From: Bacteroides sp.
GTDB taxonomy: Bacteria; Bacteroidota; Bacteroidia; Bacteroidales; Muribaculaceae
Direction: 5' to 3'
Length of the DNA stretch: 53,921 nucleotides
NCBI GenBank assembly: GCA_023663525.1
Contig: JAMPHF010000001.1
Span: forward strand, 192,088 to 246,008
A program made the position numbers and the translations under genes. Below, one piece after another: positions 16,606-25,267 of the stretch (positions within the stretch are counted from its first letter, which is position 1; each line of letters opens with the position of its first letter). A model generated the notes under the pieces. It saw only the letters and a program-made list of their open reading frames with translations. It did no database searches and was not told the origin of the DNA.

Positions 16606-19089
16606 TTATTCCCAAGTGATTTTGAGATCTCTGAGGAGTGTTGCGGATGAGCCTGTGGAACCGGTATGCTGGATGGCAAACGATCCATGAGTGGTCGGCA
16701 CACTGATTTTGGTAGATAGGCTGACGTAGGGTTTTACATCAGGATGATCCGATTCGACTGTCGGTGCTTCGGTTGAGGCCGTGGCTGTCAGTGTGCTTTC
16801 ATCGAGGTCAAGAGTGATATGACATGGACTGCGGAAGCAGTTTGAGGCTATCGGTTTGCTCACGGGAGTCACTTTGCCGTTGACATAATGGACGAGGGTG
16901 AATGTGACGGCTTTGTCGTAGTCGGGAGTGCGCTCTATACGCAGTCCGTAACCGCTGAGAGTCTGCGGAACAAATTTCAGACAAATGTCCATGTATTGCC
17001 CGGTAGCACTTCCGAATCCCTGCCCCGGTCCCTTGCATGGTTCTGCCACAAGTGATATGTGCATTGATTTGCACACGGATTGAGTTGGAGTGTATGTCAA
17101 TCTTGCTCCACGCGTGGCCTGGACTAAACCGATACCGGTGGAAGCATCTGTCGCATGTCCGTAGTACCAACTGAGTTTTTCATCAGGCTTCCAATCATGC
17201 TCCTTGGTATCTTCCGGCTTGTATGAATCGAAGTTCCAGAATCCGGGACGACCAGGCTTGCCACGCCTGATCGGTATCTCGGCAAATGATGTTGAGAGAA
17301 TCCGTTCCTTTTTAGGAGAGGACTTGGATATTTTTTGAGTTATCTCACCATCAAATTTGACTGTTGCGGTATTTCCGGGATAAGTATCAGACAGCTTGGG
17401 AGTCACGGCGGCTGAGATAAAATATCCGTGGTCGGCACTCGTCAGTTGATATGTCGATGCGCTTTCTCCATGCCCATGACGGACAGGTATGCTGTCTGCT
17501 GCGTCAGGACGTGTGGAGCGGTACCACACGATGTAGCTGTCGTCATTGCCCTCGGCTGCGAGAGTATAGTCAACTTTTAGCTTGGATTTGTTGAGAGTCA
17601 ATGTCGGTGAGGCAGAGAAATCCGGTGCATCCTTCAGTAGGGGAGCGACTTTGATATTTGTCGCACCGACGAGCCCGTCGGTTGTTGTGGCAGAGATTAT
17701 GCCCTCGACATGACGGGGAAATGAATTCGCACTCTTTACAAGTGCATTTCGAGAGATTACCTTCAGACGTACGGTAGTAGGTCCGTTCCATTTGACTCCG
17801 GTCTCTTGCGGAAGGGAGGCTGGATAGTCACCCCATAGGCGCGGTGACGGGGAGAGGAGGAGAGTATCGGCCTGCGGTGCAAGTTCTCGTCCGGATGTGG
17901 CTATCTTGAGTGCAACCGGGATTGCGGTCAGCTTGCGTGACAGTTTTTTCTCCGCAGCTTTGATTGCAGGAAGCATTCCGAGCGGATCCCACCCGTCATT
18001 GCCACCAAGCAGGTTGGGTGTGTTGTAGATGACTTTGTCGCCATCCACAATCTTATAGGCATAGATTAGTGGAGAGGTGGCTAAATCTGTGCTTAGCTCC
18101 GGGCGACCTTCATCAATGAATGCCGGCTGACCGTTGAGTGTGACACCGGTCTGATAGCAGCGTATCGGGGAAGCGTCTCGGGTCCATTGAAGTCTGACAG
18201 GCTTTTCAGAAGTGATGCGTGTATCAACCATCGTCACCATTCCCGGCATTTTTGTGAGATACTGGACTCCATCTACGAGGCTGTGAATGTCGCAGTTCAT
18301 GAATACCGCTCCTGTTGTCGCGGTTGAATAAAATGGTTTGCCACTGTGGAATGTAAATTTGCAGTCAAGGTAGACGGCAGAGCCGGTGAGAGCGTCATCG
18401 GTGCACTCGAAATAGCAATCTTTATATAGCGATCGCCGTGCGCCTGTGAGCGGACATAGATTCAGACGGCTGATGAAACGGCAATTGCGCGCAAACACGC
18501 GGTCGGTCTTTTCGCAGATTCCAAGCTGAGCCTGCACGATGGCGGCTTTACGCTTCTCGCGGTTCATCGACGAGTCTCGCGGATAGACGAGATCCACATT
18601 GCAGTAGTTGCCGAATGTCATGTTTTCAGTGCGGAGGCTCTCCCCCTTGAAATGCAACATCGTGTAGTTGCCGAGTGCACCCTGGGTCTGACCTCTGTTG
18701 ACGGCAAAGACCACATCTTCCGGCTTCTCAGCGAGACCGATGATTGAAAGGTCTTGACAGACTATCTCAGCAGCGTATGGTGCATGACCTTTTTCTCCTT
18801 TGCGTATGGCCGGGTCATCGGGATTGTCAAGCCAATAGACAGACGGAGCGACAAAAAGTGTGACTTTGGATGTCCCTGCTTTGTTGATTGCCTCAATGGC
18901 TTTCAATGCGTCGTTGAATATGTATGGTGAATTGCTCTGACCCGGGGCAAGGAGCAGCGTAGTGCTGTTAAGACCGTAGGTCTGTCCTGCGACTGTCACC
19001 CGATTGTTTGCTTTATCAATACTGAAATTCTCTGCCATCATGATTGGAGAGAGACACAGCATGGCGGATAATATGATTGGTTTTAGCAT
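16606..19089 (-). CDS. Secreted pectinesterase-fold (right-handed beta-helix) protein
   Basis: An 827-residue secreted protein: signal peptide (residues 1-19, ending MMAEN), then a beta-helix domain of about 380 residues with the pectinesterase order of motifs. These are the NDALKAIEAINKAG region, TENMTFGNYC, the KAAIVQAQLGI stretch, DRVFARNCRFIS, RSLYKDCYFECTDDALTGSAVYLDCKF. A middle region with Ig-like beta segments follows, then a C-terminal concanavalin/LamG-like domain (about 600-827). The first catalytic Asp region (usually NQDTL) reads RLNLCPL, and DFIFG reads DDALTG, so the canonical methylesterase dyad appears incomplete. It may act on another ester or only bind glycans. No polysaccharide-utilisation genes flank it. 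Confidence 0.78.
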   Translation of the reverse strand: MLKPIILSAMLCLSPIMMAENFSIDKANNRVTVAGQTYGLNSTTLLLAPGQSNSPYIFNDALKAIEAINKAGTSKVTLFVAPSVYWLDNPDDPAIRKGEKGHAPYAAEIVCQDLSIIGLAEKPEDVVFAVNRGQTQGALGNYTMLHFKGESLRTENMTFGNYCNVDLVYPRDSSMNREKRKAAIVQAQLGICEKTDRVFARNCRFISRLNLCPLTGARRSLYKDCYFECTDDALTGSAVYLDCKFTFHSGKPFYSTATTGAVFMNCDIHSLVDGVQYLTKMPGMVTMVDTRITSEKPVRLQWTRDASPIRCYQTGVTLNGQPAFIDEGRPELSTDLATSPLIYAYKIVDGDKVIYNTPNLLGGNDGWDPLGMLPAIKAAEKKLSRKLTAIPVALKIATSGRELAPQADTLLLSPSPRLWGDYPASLPQETGVKWNGPTTVRLKVISRNALVKSANSFPRHVEGIISATTTDGLVGATNIKVAPLLKDAPDFSASPTLTLNKSKLKVDYTLAAEGNDDSYIVWYRSTRPDAADSIPVRHGHGESASTYQLTSADHGYFISAAVTPKLSDTYPGNTATVKFDGEITQKISKSSPKKERILSTSFAEIPIRRGKPGRPGFWNFDSYKPEDTKEHDWKPDEKLSWYYGHATDASTGIGLVQATRGARLTYTPTQSVCKSMHISLVAEPCKGPGQGFGSATGQYMDICLKFVPQTLSGYGLRIERTPDYDKAVTFTLVHYVNGKVTPVSKPIASNCFRSPCHITLDLDESTLTATASTEAPTVESDHPDVKPYVSLSTKISVPTTHGSFAIQHTGSTGSSATLLRDLKITWE

Positions 19090-19113
19090 GGTATGAAGGG
19101 ATTGATGAAAAGA

Positions 19114-19166
19114 AGGTGCATAAATTCAGCCGTAGGATATGGAATAGAGGTTGAACTTATGCACCT
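19114..19166 (-). terminator. Stem-loop after the carboxynorspermidine dehydrogenase gene
   Basis: AGGTGCATAA (19114-19123) and TTATGCACCT (19157-19166) are perfect complements, extended by TTCA/TGAA across one mismatch. On the minus strand TTCTTTTC follows, a modest U-tract. Confidence 0.55.
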
Positions 19167-19191
19167 GTATGGGAATCAATATGTAAATGAA

Positions 19192-20388
19192 TCAGACCTC
19201 AAGATTGAGATTGAATTCTTCGTTCCAAGGCAGACCGTTCTTTGAAAGCTCGGCGAGGAATGGATCGGGATCAAACTCCTCGACATTGTTCACACCGGGT
19301 TTCACCCATTTGCCTGTGAGGAACATCATCGCGCCGACCATCGCGGGGACACCTGTGGTGTAGCTGACAGCCTGCATACCGGTCTCGCGGTAGGCCTCCT
19401 CGTGCGAGCAGTTGTTCCAGATGTAATAGGTGAGGTGTTTACCGTCCTTGTCGAGACCTTCGATGCGACAACCGATTGATGTCTCGCCATGGTAGTTCTC
19501 TCCAAGATCCTGGGGATTGGGGAGGACGGCCTTGAGGAACTGGAGAGGAACGATCTTCTGTCCGTTGAAATCAACTTCATCGATTCTGGCCATGCCGATG
19601 TTCTGAATCACACGGAGGTGTGTCAGATACTCCTGACCGAATGTCATCCAGAAACGTGCGCGCTTGATTGAAGGATAGTTCTTCACAAGCGATTCGAGTT
19701 CCTCATGATAGAGAAGATAACTCTCACGTTCTCCGATGTTTGGATAGGTAAGGGTCTTGTGGATTTCAAGCGGGCCTGTGGTGATCCATTTTCCGTCCTC
19801 ATAGTAACGTCCGTTTTGAGTTATCTCACGGATGTTGATTTCCGGGTTGAAGTTTGTGGCGAAAGCCTTGCCGTGGTCTCCACCGTTGCAATCGACAATG
19901 TCGAGATACTCCATGTCGGAAAAATAATGTTTGGCAGCGTAGGCTGTGAACACACCCGACACTCCCGGGTCAAAACCGCAACCGAGAATGGCGGTGAGAC
20001 CTGCGTCCTCGAAACGCTGTTTGTAGGCCCACTGCCATGAGTATTCAAAATGAGCAACATCTTTAGGCTCATAATTGGCAGTGTCAAGATAATTCACACC
20101 ACAGATTAGACATGCATCCATGATGGTGAGATCCTGATAGGGGAGTGCCACATTGATGACGAGTTCGGGCTTATGGCGATGGAAAAGTTCGACGAGCTGA
20201 GGGACACTGTCAGCGTCAACGACGTCAGAACTTACATTAGGCTTTCCGATAGCCTCAACGATAGCATCACACTTGCTGCGTGTGCGCGAAGCAATGACAA
20301 TCTCAGTGAAAACTTCGGGGTGCTGGGCACATTTGTGAGCCACAACGGTACCCACACCGCCGGCTCCGATGATTACGACTTTTGCCAT
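19192..20388 (-). CDS. Carboxynorspermidine/carboxyspermidine dehydrogenase (saccharopine dehydrogenase family)
   Basis: A 398-residue NAD(P)-dependent enzyme with an N-terminal Rossmann fold (VVIIGAGGVGTVVAHKCAQ) and the saccharopine-dehydrogenase-like C-terminal domain. Landmarks such as LDTANYEPKD, GCGFDPGVSGVFTAYA, ATNFNPEINIREI and the ending around GVPAMVGAMMF point to carboxynorspermidine synthase rather than lysine-pathway enzymes. It reductively couples aspartate semialdehyde with a diamine in the spermidine route used by many Bacteroidota. The partner decarboxylase is not in the window. Confidence 0.9.
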   Translation of the reverse strand: MAKVVIIGAGGVGTVVAHKCAQHPEVFTEIVIASRTRSKCDAIVEAIGKPNVSSDVVDADSVPQLVELFHRHKPELVINVALPYQDLTIMDACLICGVNYLDTANYEPKDVAHFEYSWQWAYKQRFEDAGLTAILGCGFDPGVSGVFTAYAAKHYFSDMEYLDIVDCNGGDHGKAFATNFNPEINIREITQNGRYYEDGKWITTGPLEIHKTLTYPNIGERESYLLYHEELESLVKNYPSIKRARFWMTFGQEYLTHLRVIQNIGMARIDEVDFNGQKIVPLQFLKAVLPNPQDLGENYHGETSIGCRIEGLDKDGKHLTYYIWNNCSHEEAYRETGMQAVSYTTGVPAMVGAMMFLTGKWVKPGVNNVEEFDPDPFLAELSKNGLPWNEEFNLNLEV

Positions 20389-20437
20389 TTTCCTTTGGAG
20401 TATAAATTAAGGTATAATTTTATTATTAGACATGCTC

Positions 20438-21181
20438 TTAGTCCCTGTTATCGCCGAAGAAGCGCAGGAGATAGAGGAAGAGGTTGATGAAATCGAGATA
20501 GAGGGTCAGCGCGCCGATGGTGGCGAGATGTCCCACATATCCGGCAGGTGTCACGAGTGCCATCTGCTTGATTTTCTGAGTGTCCCACGCGGTGAGACCA
20601 ACAAAGATGAGAACACCGGCGATTGATATGATCCAATCGAGAGTAGAACTTTTCGTGAAAATGTTGACAAGTGAAGCGATGATGAGACCTATGAGGGCGT
20701 AGAAAAGGAAGTTACCCCATTTAGTCAGGTCCTGCGTGGTGAAATAGCCGTAGATGCTCATGGCTCCGAATGTTCCGGCGCAGATGAAGAAGGTTTTGGC
20801 TATCGAGGTTGCTGTATAGATAAGGAATATGGGAGCGAGAGCCATACCGTTGATTGCTGAAAATACGTAGAACAGCAATGTGGCTGTCGCTGACGACATT
20901 TTCATTATCCGTGCCGATAGCGAAAAGACGATCACAAGTTCTGCGATGAACAGTCCCCAGTAGAACCAACTGTTTGAGGCCATGAAATTCATGTAGCTGA
21001 CCGAGTTGACGCAGAAAAGGGCGATGAATGCTGTCACGAGCAGTCCGAGTGTCATCTTGAAGTAGACGCGTTTCATCACTGACGATGTCGTCTGGACCAC
21101 CTGCGAATTAGATGCGTGATAGTTGTTGTAATTGTTGCCTCCACCATAGTAGGGAGGGGGTGTTTGCTGATTGTAATTCAT
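20438..21181 (-). CDS. Bax inhibitor-1/YccA family membrane protein
   Basis: A 247-residue protein with a Gln/Asn/Tyr-rich cytoplasmic N-terminus (about 30 residues) and seven hydrophobic segments. The family signatures are FSAINGMALAPIF, AGTFGAMSIYGYFTTQDL, and the C-terminal GLTAWDTQKIKQM with the conserved Asp of the pH-sensing pair. Bacterial members such as YetJ leak Ca2+ and YccA modulates FtsH; the role here is unknown. It starts 83 bp downstream of the argS stop. Confidence 0.93.
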   Translation of the reverse strand: MNYNQQTPPPYYGGGNNYNNYHASNSQVVQTTSSVMKRVYFKMTLGLLVTAFIALFCVNSVSYMNFMASNSWFYWGLFIAELVIVFSLSARIMKMSSATATLLFYVFSAINGMALAPIFLIYTATSIAKTFFICAGTFGAMSIYGYFTTQDLTKWGNFLFYALIGLIIASLVNIFTKSSTLDWIISIAGVLIFVGLTAWDTQKIKQMALVTPAGYVGHLATIGALTLYLDFINLFLYLLRFFGDNRD

Positions 21182-21264
21182 ATTTCTATTTTTTTGAGGT
21201 TCGATGCGTGAAAAGAATCACACGCTTTATTATTAGACGCTTCCGGCGTTAAATAGTTTAATCC

Positions 21265-23052
21265 TTACATGCGTTCGGGGACTTCAATGCCGAGAAGTGC
21301 CATGCCGGTCTTGACTACACGTGCTGTCTGGCGACTGAGTTCGAGACGCAGAGAGCGCACGGCTTCATCAGTCTCCTTCAGGATTGAACAGTCATGATAG
21401 AACTGGTTGTAGCTCTTGACGAGCTCATAGATGTAGTTGGCAATGAGGGCCGGGCTGTAATTCTGACCAGCAGCCTGTACGGTAGAGGGGAAGTCGGCAA
21501 GCGACTGGATGAGTGTAATCTCACGCTCGCCGGGAGTGACGTGGGAATAGTCACCGATGGTCATTCCTTCCTCCTGAGCCTTGCGGAGCACTGAGCAGAT
21601 GCGTGCATAGGTGTACTGTATGAATGGACCGGTATTACCGTTGAAGTCAATGGATTCCTTAGGGTTGAAAGTGATATTTTTGCGCGGATCGACTTTCAGC
21701 AGGAAGTATTTGAGGGCACCGAGACCAACCATCTCTGAGATGCGTGCGGTTTCTTCGTCCGAAAGACCATCAAGTTTGCCGAGTTCGGCAGAAACAGTGC
21801 GTGCCGTTGCCACCATGTCGTCCATGAGATCATCGGCATCGACAACTGTGCCTTCGCGCGATTTCATCTTGCCCTCCGGAAGTTCGACCATACCGTAGGA
21901 GAAATGTACAAGATCCTTGCCCCATTTGAACCCGAGACGGTCGAGCAGGATTGACAGCACCTGGAAATGGTAATTTTGCTCGTTGCCTACCACATATATC
22001 ATTTTGTCGATGGGATAGTCCTCATAGCGCAGTTTGGCTGTGCCAATGTCCTGAGTCATATACACAGATGTCCCGTCGCTGCGGAGAAGCAGCTTGTGGT
22101 CAAGCCCCTCGCCTGTGAGGTCAGCCCATACGGAGCCATCCTCCTTGCGATACATTTTTCCGGCTTCGAGTCCTTCAAGCACCTTGCTTTTGCCTTCAAG
22201 ATAGGTGTTGCTTTCGTAGTAGATTTTATCGAAATCGACACCCATGCGTTTGTATGTCTCGTCAAAACCGGCGTAAACCCATGAGTTCATAGTCTCCCAG
22301 AGCGCGCGTATTTCGGGGTCTTTCTGCTCCCATTTGACGAGCATTGCGCGGGCTTCTTTCATCAGCGGGGAGGCTGCTTCAGCTTCCTCCTTTGTCATGC
22401 CCTGCTCCTCAAGAGCCTTGACCTCGGATTTATAGTGCTTGTCGAAAAGCACGTAAAAGTCACCGATGAGATGATCGCCCTTTTTGCCGGAGGTTTCCGG
22501 GGTGACACCGTCGCCCCATTTCTGCCATGCAAGCATTGATTTGCAGATGTGGATACCACGGTCATTGACTATGTTGGTCTTGATGACGCGATTACCACAA
22601 GCCTTGAGGATTTCTGAGAGGCTGAATCCGAGAAGATTGTTTCGGATATGACCGAGATGGAGCGGTTTGTTGGTGTTTGGCGATGAATACTCGACCATCA
22701 CGAGCGGCGAATTTTCATCGGCTTTCTTTGTCCCGAACTCAGGAGTCCGGGCTATATGGGCGAGAACTGAATTCCAAAATTCAGGAGCAATGGTTATGTT
22801 CAGGAAACCCTTGACAACATTGAACTTCTCAACGGCAGGTTCATTTGCCACAAGCCATTCACCAATCTCGCGACCAACGGCATCAGGAGCTTTCCTCGCT
22901 GCTTTCACCCATGGAAAGACAACGATTGTCAGATTCCCTTCAAATTCTTTTCTTGTGGCTTGAGGTGTGATGCTTTCAGCCTGGGCATCAATCCCATATA
23001 GTTCCTTGACCGCCTTGGATACGGCCTGAGCGATAATGCTATCAATAGACAT
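21265..23052 (-). CDS. argS: Arginyl-tRNA synthetase
   Basis: A 595-residue class I synthetase that charges tRNA-Arg. It has the Arg-specific N-terminal domain (residues 1-110), the HIGH motif as HLGH (132-135, in SSPNTNKPLHLGHIRNN), a KMSKS-type loop as KMKSREGT, and the DALR anticodon-binding domain at the C-terminus (QYTYARICSVL to the end GIEVPERM). Length is normal. A TACTTTTG -7-like element is at 23110-23117 on the minus strand. Confidence 0.97.
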   Translation of the reverse strand: MSIDSIIAQAVSKAVKELYGIDAQAESITPQATRKEFEGNLTIVVFPWVKAARKAPDAVGREIGEWLVANEPAVEKFNVVKGFLNITIAPEFWNSVLAHIARTPEFGTKKADENSPLVMVEYSSPNTNKPLHLGHIRNNLLGFSLSEILKACGNRVIKTNIVNDRGIHICKSMLAWQKWGDGVTPETSGKKGDHLIGDFYVLFDKHYKSEVKALEEQGMTKEEAEAASPLMKEARAMLVKWEQKDPEIRALWETMNSWVYAGFDETYKRMGVDFDKIYYESNTYLEGKSKVLEGLEAGKMYRKEDGSVWADLTGEGLDHKLLLRSDGTSVYMTQDIGTAKLRYEDYPIDKMIYVVGNEQNYHFQVLSILLDRLGFKWGKDLVHFSYGMVELPEGKMKSREGTVVDADDLMDDMVATARTVSAELGKLDGLSDEETARISEMVGLGALKYFLLKVDPRKNITFNPKESIDFNGNTGPFIQYTYARICSVLRKAQEEGMTIGDYSHVTPGEREITLIQSLADFPSTVQAAGQNYSPALIANYIYELVKSYNQFYHDCSILKETDEAVRSLRLELSRQTARVVKTGMALLGIEVPERM

Positions 23053-23109
23053 TTTTACTGATTATAATTAAGAGTGATTATAATTTATAGACTAATCGTC
23101 TACAAGTTA

Positions 23110-23117
23110 CAAAAGTA
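23110..23117 (-). promoter_or_regulatory. -7 element for argS
   Basis: TACTTTTG on the minus strand, 58 bp before the argS start; no clear -33 element at 19-21 bp. Confidence 0.45.
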
Positions 23118-23157
23118 CAATAAAAATGTGAATTGCCGAAATATTTGCTCTCCTTTG

Positions 23158-24444
23158 TCAATCTTTGTCGGGAAGATGGCCTCTGAGGGGGTATTTAGAG
23201 CCTGCGAGGAGTAGACGGAGGGCTGTGTTGTAGCTGAAATATGCCCATGTCCAGTTGACAAGCACATTAATTTTGCTCCTCATTCCCAAGAGCGATATGA
23301 GATGGATGAACATCCATGCGAGCCATGCAATGAAACCGTTGAGATGGAGTCTGTGCAGGTCGGCGACGGCACGGTTCCGCCCGATGGTAGCCATTGACCC
23401 TTTGTCAACATAGCGGAAAGGTTTGTCATGACGGTCGCGATTGAGGCAGTCGGCGAGGAACCGACCTTGCTGGATGGCAACTTGTGCCAACTGAGGCAGA
23501 CCGTGAGGGAATTTTTCAGTGGGGAGATAACCAATGTCGCCAATGGCATAAACATTGTCGAGACCTTCGACACGGCAATATGAGTCGGTCGGGAAACGCC
23601 CCCCACGCCCGGCTTTGTAGTCTGTACCGGTGAATGACAAGGGACTTCCTGTCACTCCGGCTGTCCAGATGACCATCTCGCTGTAAAGGGTCGAGCCGTC
23701 GTCAAGCGTGATGACATTATTCTGATAGGTCTTCATCATACGGTTGAGTTTGACATCAACCATAAGCTGCCCAAGGTCACGCAATGCGGTCTGCGACGCC
23801 TCCTCGCTCATGGTGTGAAGCAGGCGGTCTGAGCCTTCGACAATTGTAATCGACAGGTCATTCTGCGGGATTTCAGGATAGTCACGTTTCAGGATATAGC
23901 GTTTCAGCTCACCGATAGCTCCTGCTATCTCGACACCGGCAGGTCCACCGCCGATTACGACGAAACTGAGCATACGCCGTCGCGTTTCCGAATCTGTCTC
24001 TATGGCTGCACGCTCGCAGCGGTAAAGTATCTCATTACGGATACGTATGGCCTCATCGGTTGATTTCAGTGTGTAGACATCATCAATGAGTTTATCATTG
24101 CCGAAGAAGTTATTGGTTGTCCCCAAAGCAATCACGAGAGTGTCGTAGGGTATGCTCTCATAATCAGTGACAACGCATTTCCTGCCGACATCAACCTCTT
24201 TGACTTCACCGATGTGGAATCGTATGTCTTTCTGCTTGCGTTTGCGAAACTCACGCCTGAGCGGGAAGCAGATGCTTGTCGGGTCGAGTTCGGATGACGC
24301 GACTTGATAGAACAATGGAGGGAAAGCATGATAGTTGTGTTTGTCAATGATTGTCACGTCATATTTCGTCTTGTCAATCTTCTTGACAAAATTAAGCCCG
24401 GCGAAACCTCCGCCGAGCACTACGATTCTTGGTTTTGTTGCCAT
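23158..24444 (-). CDS. ndh: Type II NADH dehydrogenase (NDH-2)
   Basis: A 428-residue single-subunit flavoprotein that oxidises NADH to reduce quinone without pumping protons. The FAD site is RIVVLGGGFAGLNFVKKI at the N-terminus and the NADH site is FVVIGGGPAGVEIAGAIGEL. The conserved Tyr/Phe-rich KHNYHAFPPLFYQVA and the AIGDIGYL FAD motif are present. The C-terminus has an amphipathic/hydrophobic segment (GFIAWLAWMFIHLISLLG) that anchors it to the inner face of the membrane. Confidence 0.94.
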   Translation of the reverse strand: MATKPRIVVLGGGFAGLNFVKKIDKTKYDVTIIDKHNYHAFPPLFYQVASSELDPTSICFPLRREFRKRKQKDIRFHIGEVKEVDVGRKCVVTDYESIPYDTLVIALGTTNNFFGNDKLIDDVYTLKSTDEAIRIRNEILYRCERAAIETDSETRRRMLSFVVIGGGPAGVEIAGAIGELKRYILKRDYPEIPQNDLSITIVEGSDRLLHTMSEEASQTALRDLGQLMVDVKLNRMMKTYQNNVITLDDGSTLYSEMVIWTAGVTGSPLSFTGTDYKAGRGGRFPTDSYCRVEGLDNVYAIGDIGYLPTEKFPHGLPQLAQVAIQQGRFLADCLNRDRHDKPFRYVDKGSMATIGRNRAVADLHRLHLNGFIAWLAWMFIHLISLLGMRSKINVLVNWTWAYFSYNTALRLLLAGSKYPLRGHLPDKD

Positions 24445-24539
24445 AAGCTCTGGATGAACAGCGTTGGGGTATTTTTCATTATAATACTACAACGCTTAGG
24501 ATGAGCAGATGGTTTTAGGGATTGGGAATGGACAGACTG

Positions 24540-25199
24540 TCAGACTATCGTACGGTTCTCGCATGTCAGGACACGACCGGGGAACTGCCCTACAAGCGCA
24601 AGATTGTGGGTAGCCATTATGACAGCAGTCCCTTGCCGCGAAATTGCGTGAAGACGGCTGACGATGGCCTCACCGGTGACGGGGTCGAGATTGCCCGTCG
24701 GCTCATCAGCCAGTATTATACGCGGACTGTTGAGCAATGCTCTTGCTATCACTATGCGCTGCTGTTCGCCGCCGGAAAGTTCATGAGGATTTTTATAGCT
24801 TTTGTTGAGCATTCCTACCTCGCGGAGCACTTCCTCGATTCTTTTCTCAATCTCGGCTTTGTCGCTCCAGCCGGTGGCTTCAAGCACAAAGCGCAGATTG
24901 GCGTAGGCACTGCGGTCGGTCAGCAACTGGAAATCCTGGAAGACTATGCCAAGTTCGCGGCGCAGATATGGAATCTGCTTTTTCCGTATAGTATTTAGGT
25001 CGTAGTCAAGCACACGTGCTTCACCCGATGCAATCGGAATATCGGCATATATGGACTTGAGAAGACTTGACTTGCCGCTCCCGACCTTGCCTATAAGATA
25101 GACGAACTCACCCTCGTCAATGGATAGATTGACGTGTTTCAGGGCTATGAGGTCCTGACGGTGAAGTTCGACATCTTTATATTCAATGACCTTTGCCAT
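24540..25199 (-). CDS. ftsE: FtsE-like ABC ATPase
   Basis: A 219-residue ATPase with intact motifs: Walker A GKVGSGKS (37-44), Q-loop Q88, LSGGE (141-145), Walker B IILADE (161-166). The opening [24 protein letters not shown] and the [15 protein letters not shown] pattern match FtsE, which works with FtsX to control peptidoglycan hydrolases at division. No ftsX is adjacent, as is common in Bacteroidota; the assignment therefore rests on sequence alone. It lies 68 bp after recQ. Confidence 0.85.
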   Translation of the reverse strand: MAKVIEYKDVELHRQDLIALKHVNLSIDEGEFVYLIGKVGSGKSSLLKSIYADIPIASGEARVLDYDLNTIRKKQIPYLRRELGIVFQDFQLLTDRSAYANLRFVLEATGWSDKAEIEKRIEEVLREVGMLNKSYKNPHELSGGEQQRIVIARALLNSPRIILADEPTGNLDPVTGEAIVSRLHAISRQGTAVIMATHNLALVGQFPGRVLTCENRTIV

Positions 25200-25267
25200 G
25201 CGCGAAGGGATTGTGATGGTGGATTTTTTGAAATGTGAGGTTGTGAGACGTATCTGTATATCGTCAC

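Noticed and set aside
24540..25199. FtsE-like ATPase as part of a second exporter
   Set aside because: No permease or ftsX is adjacent; the neighbours are NDH-2 and recQ, so only the FtsE-like sequence match supports a role.
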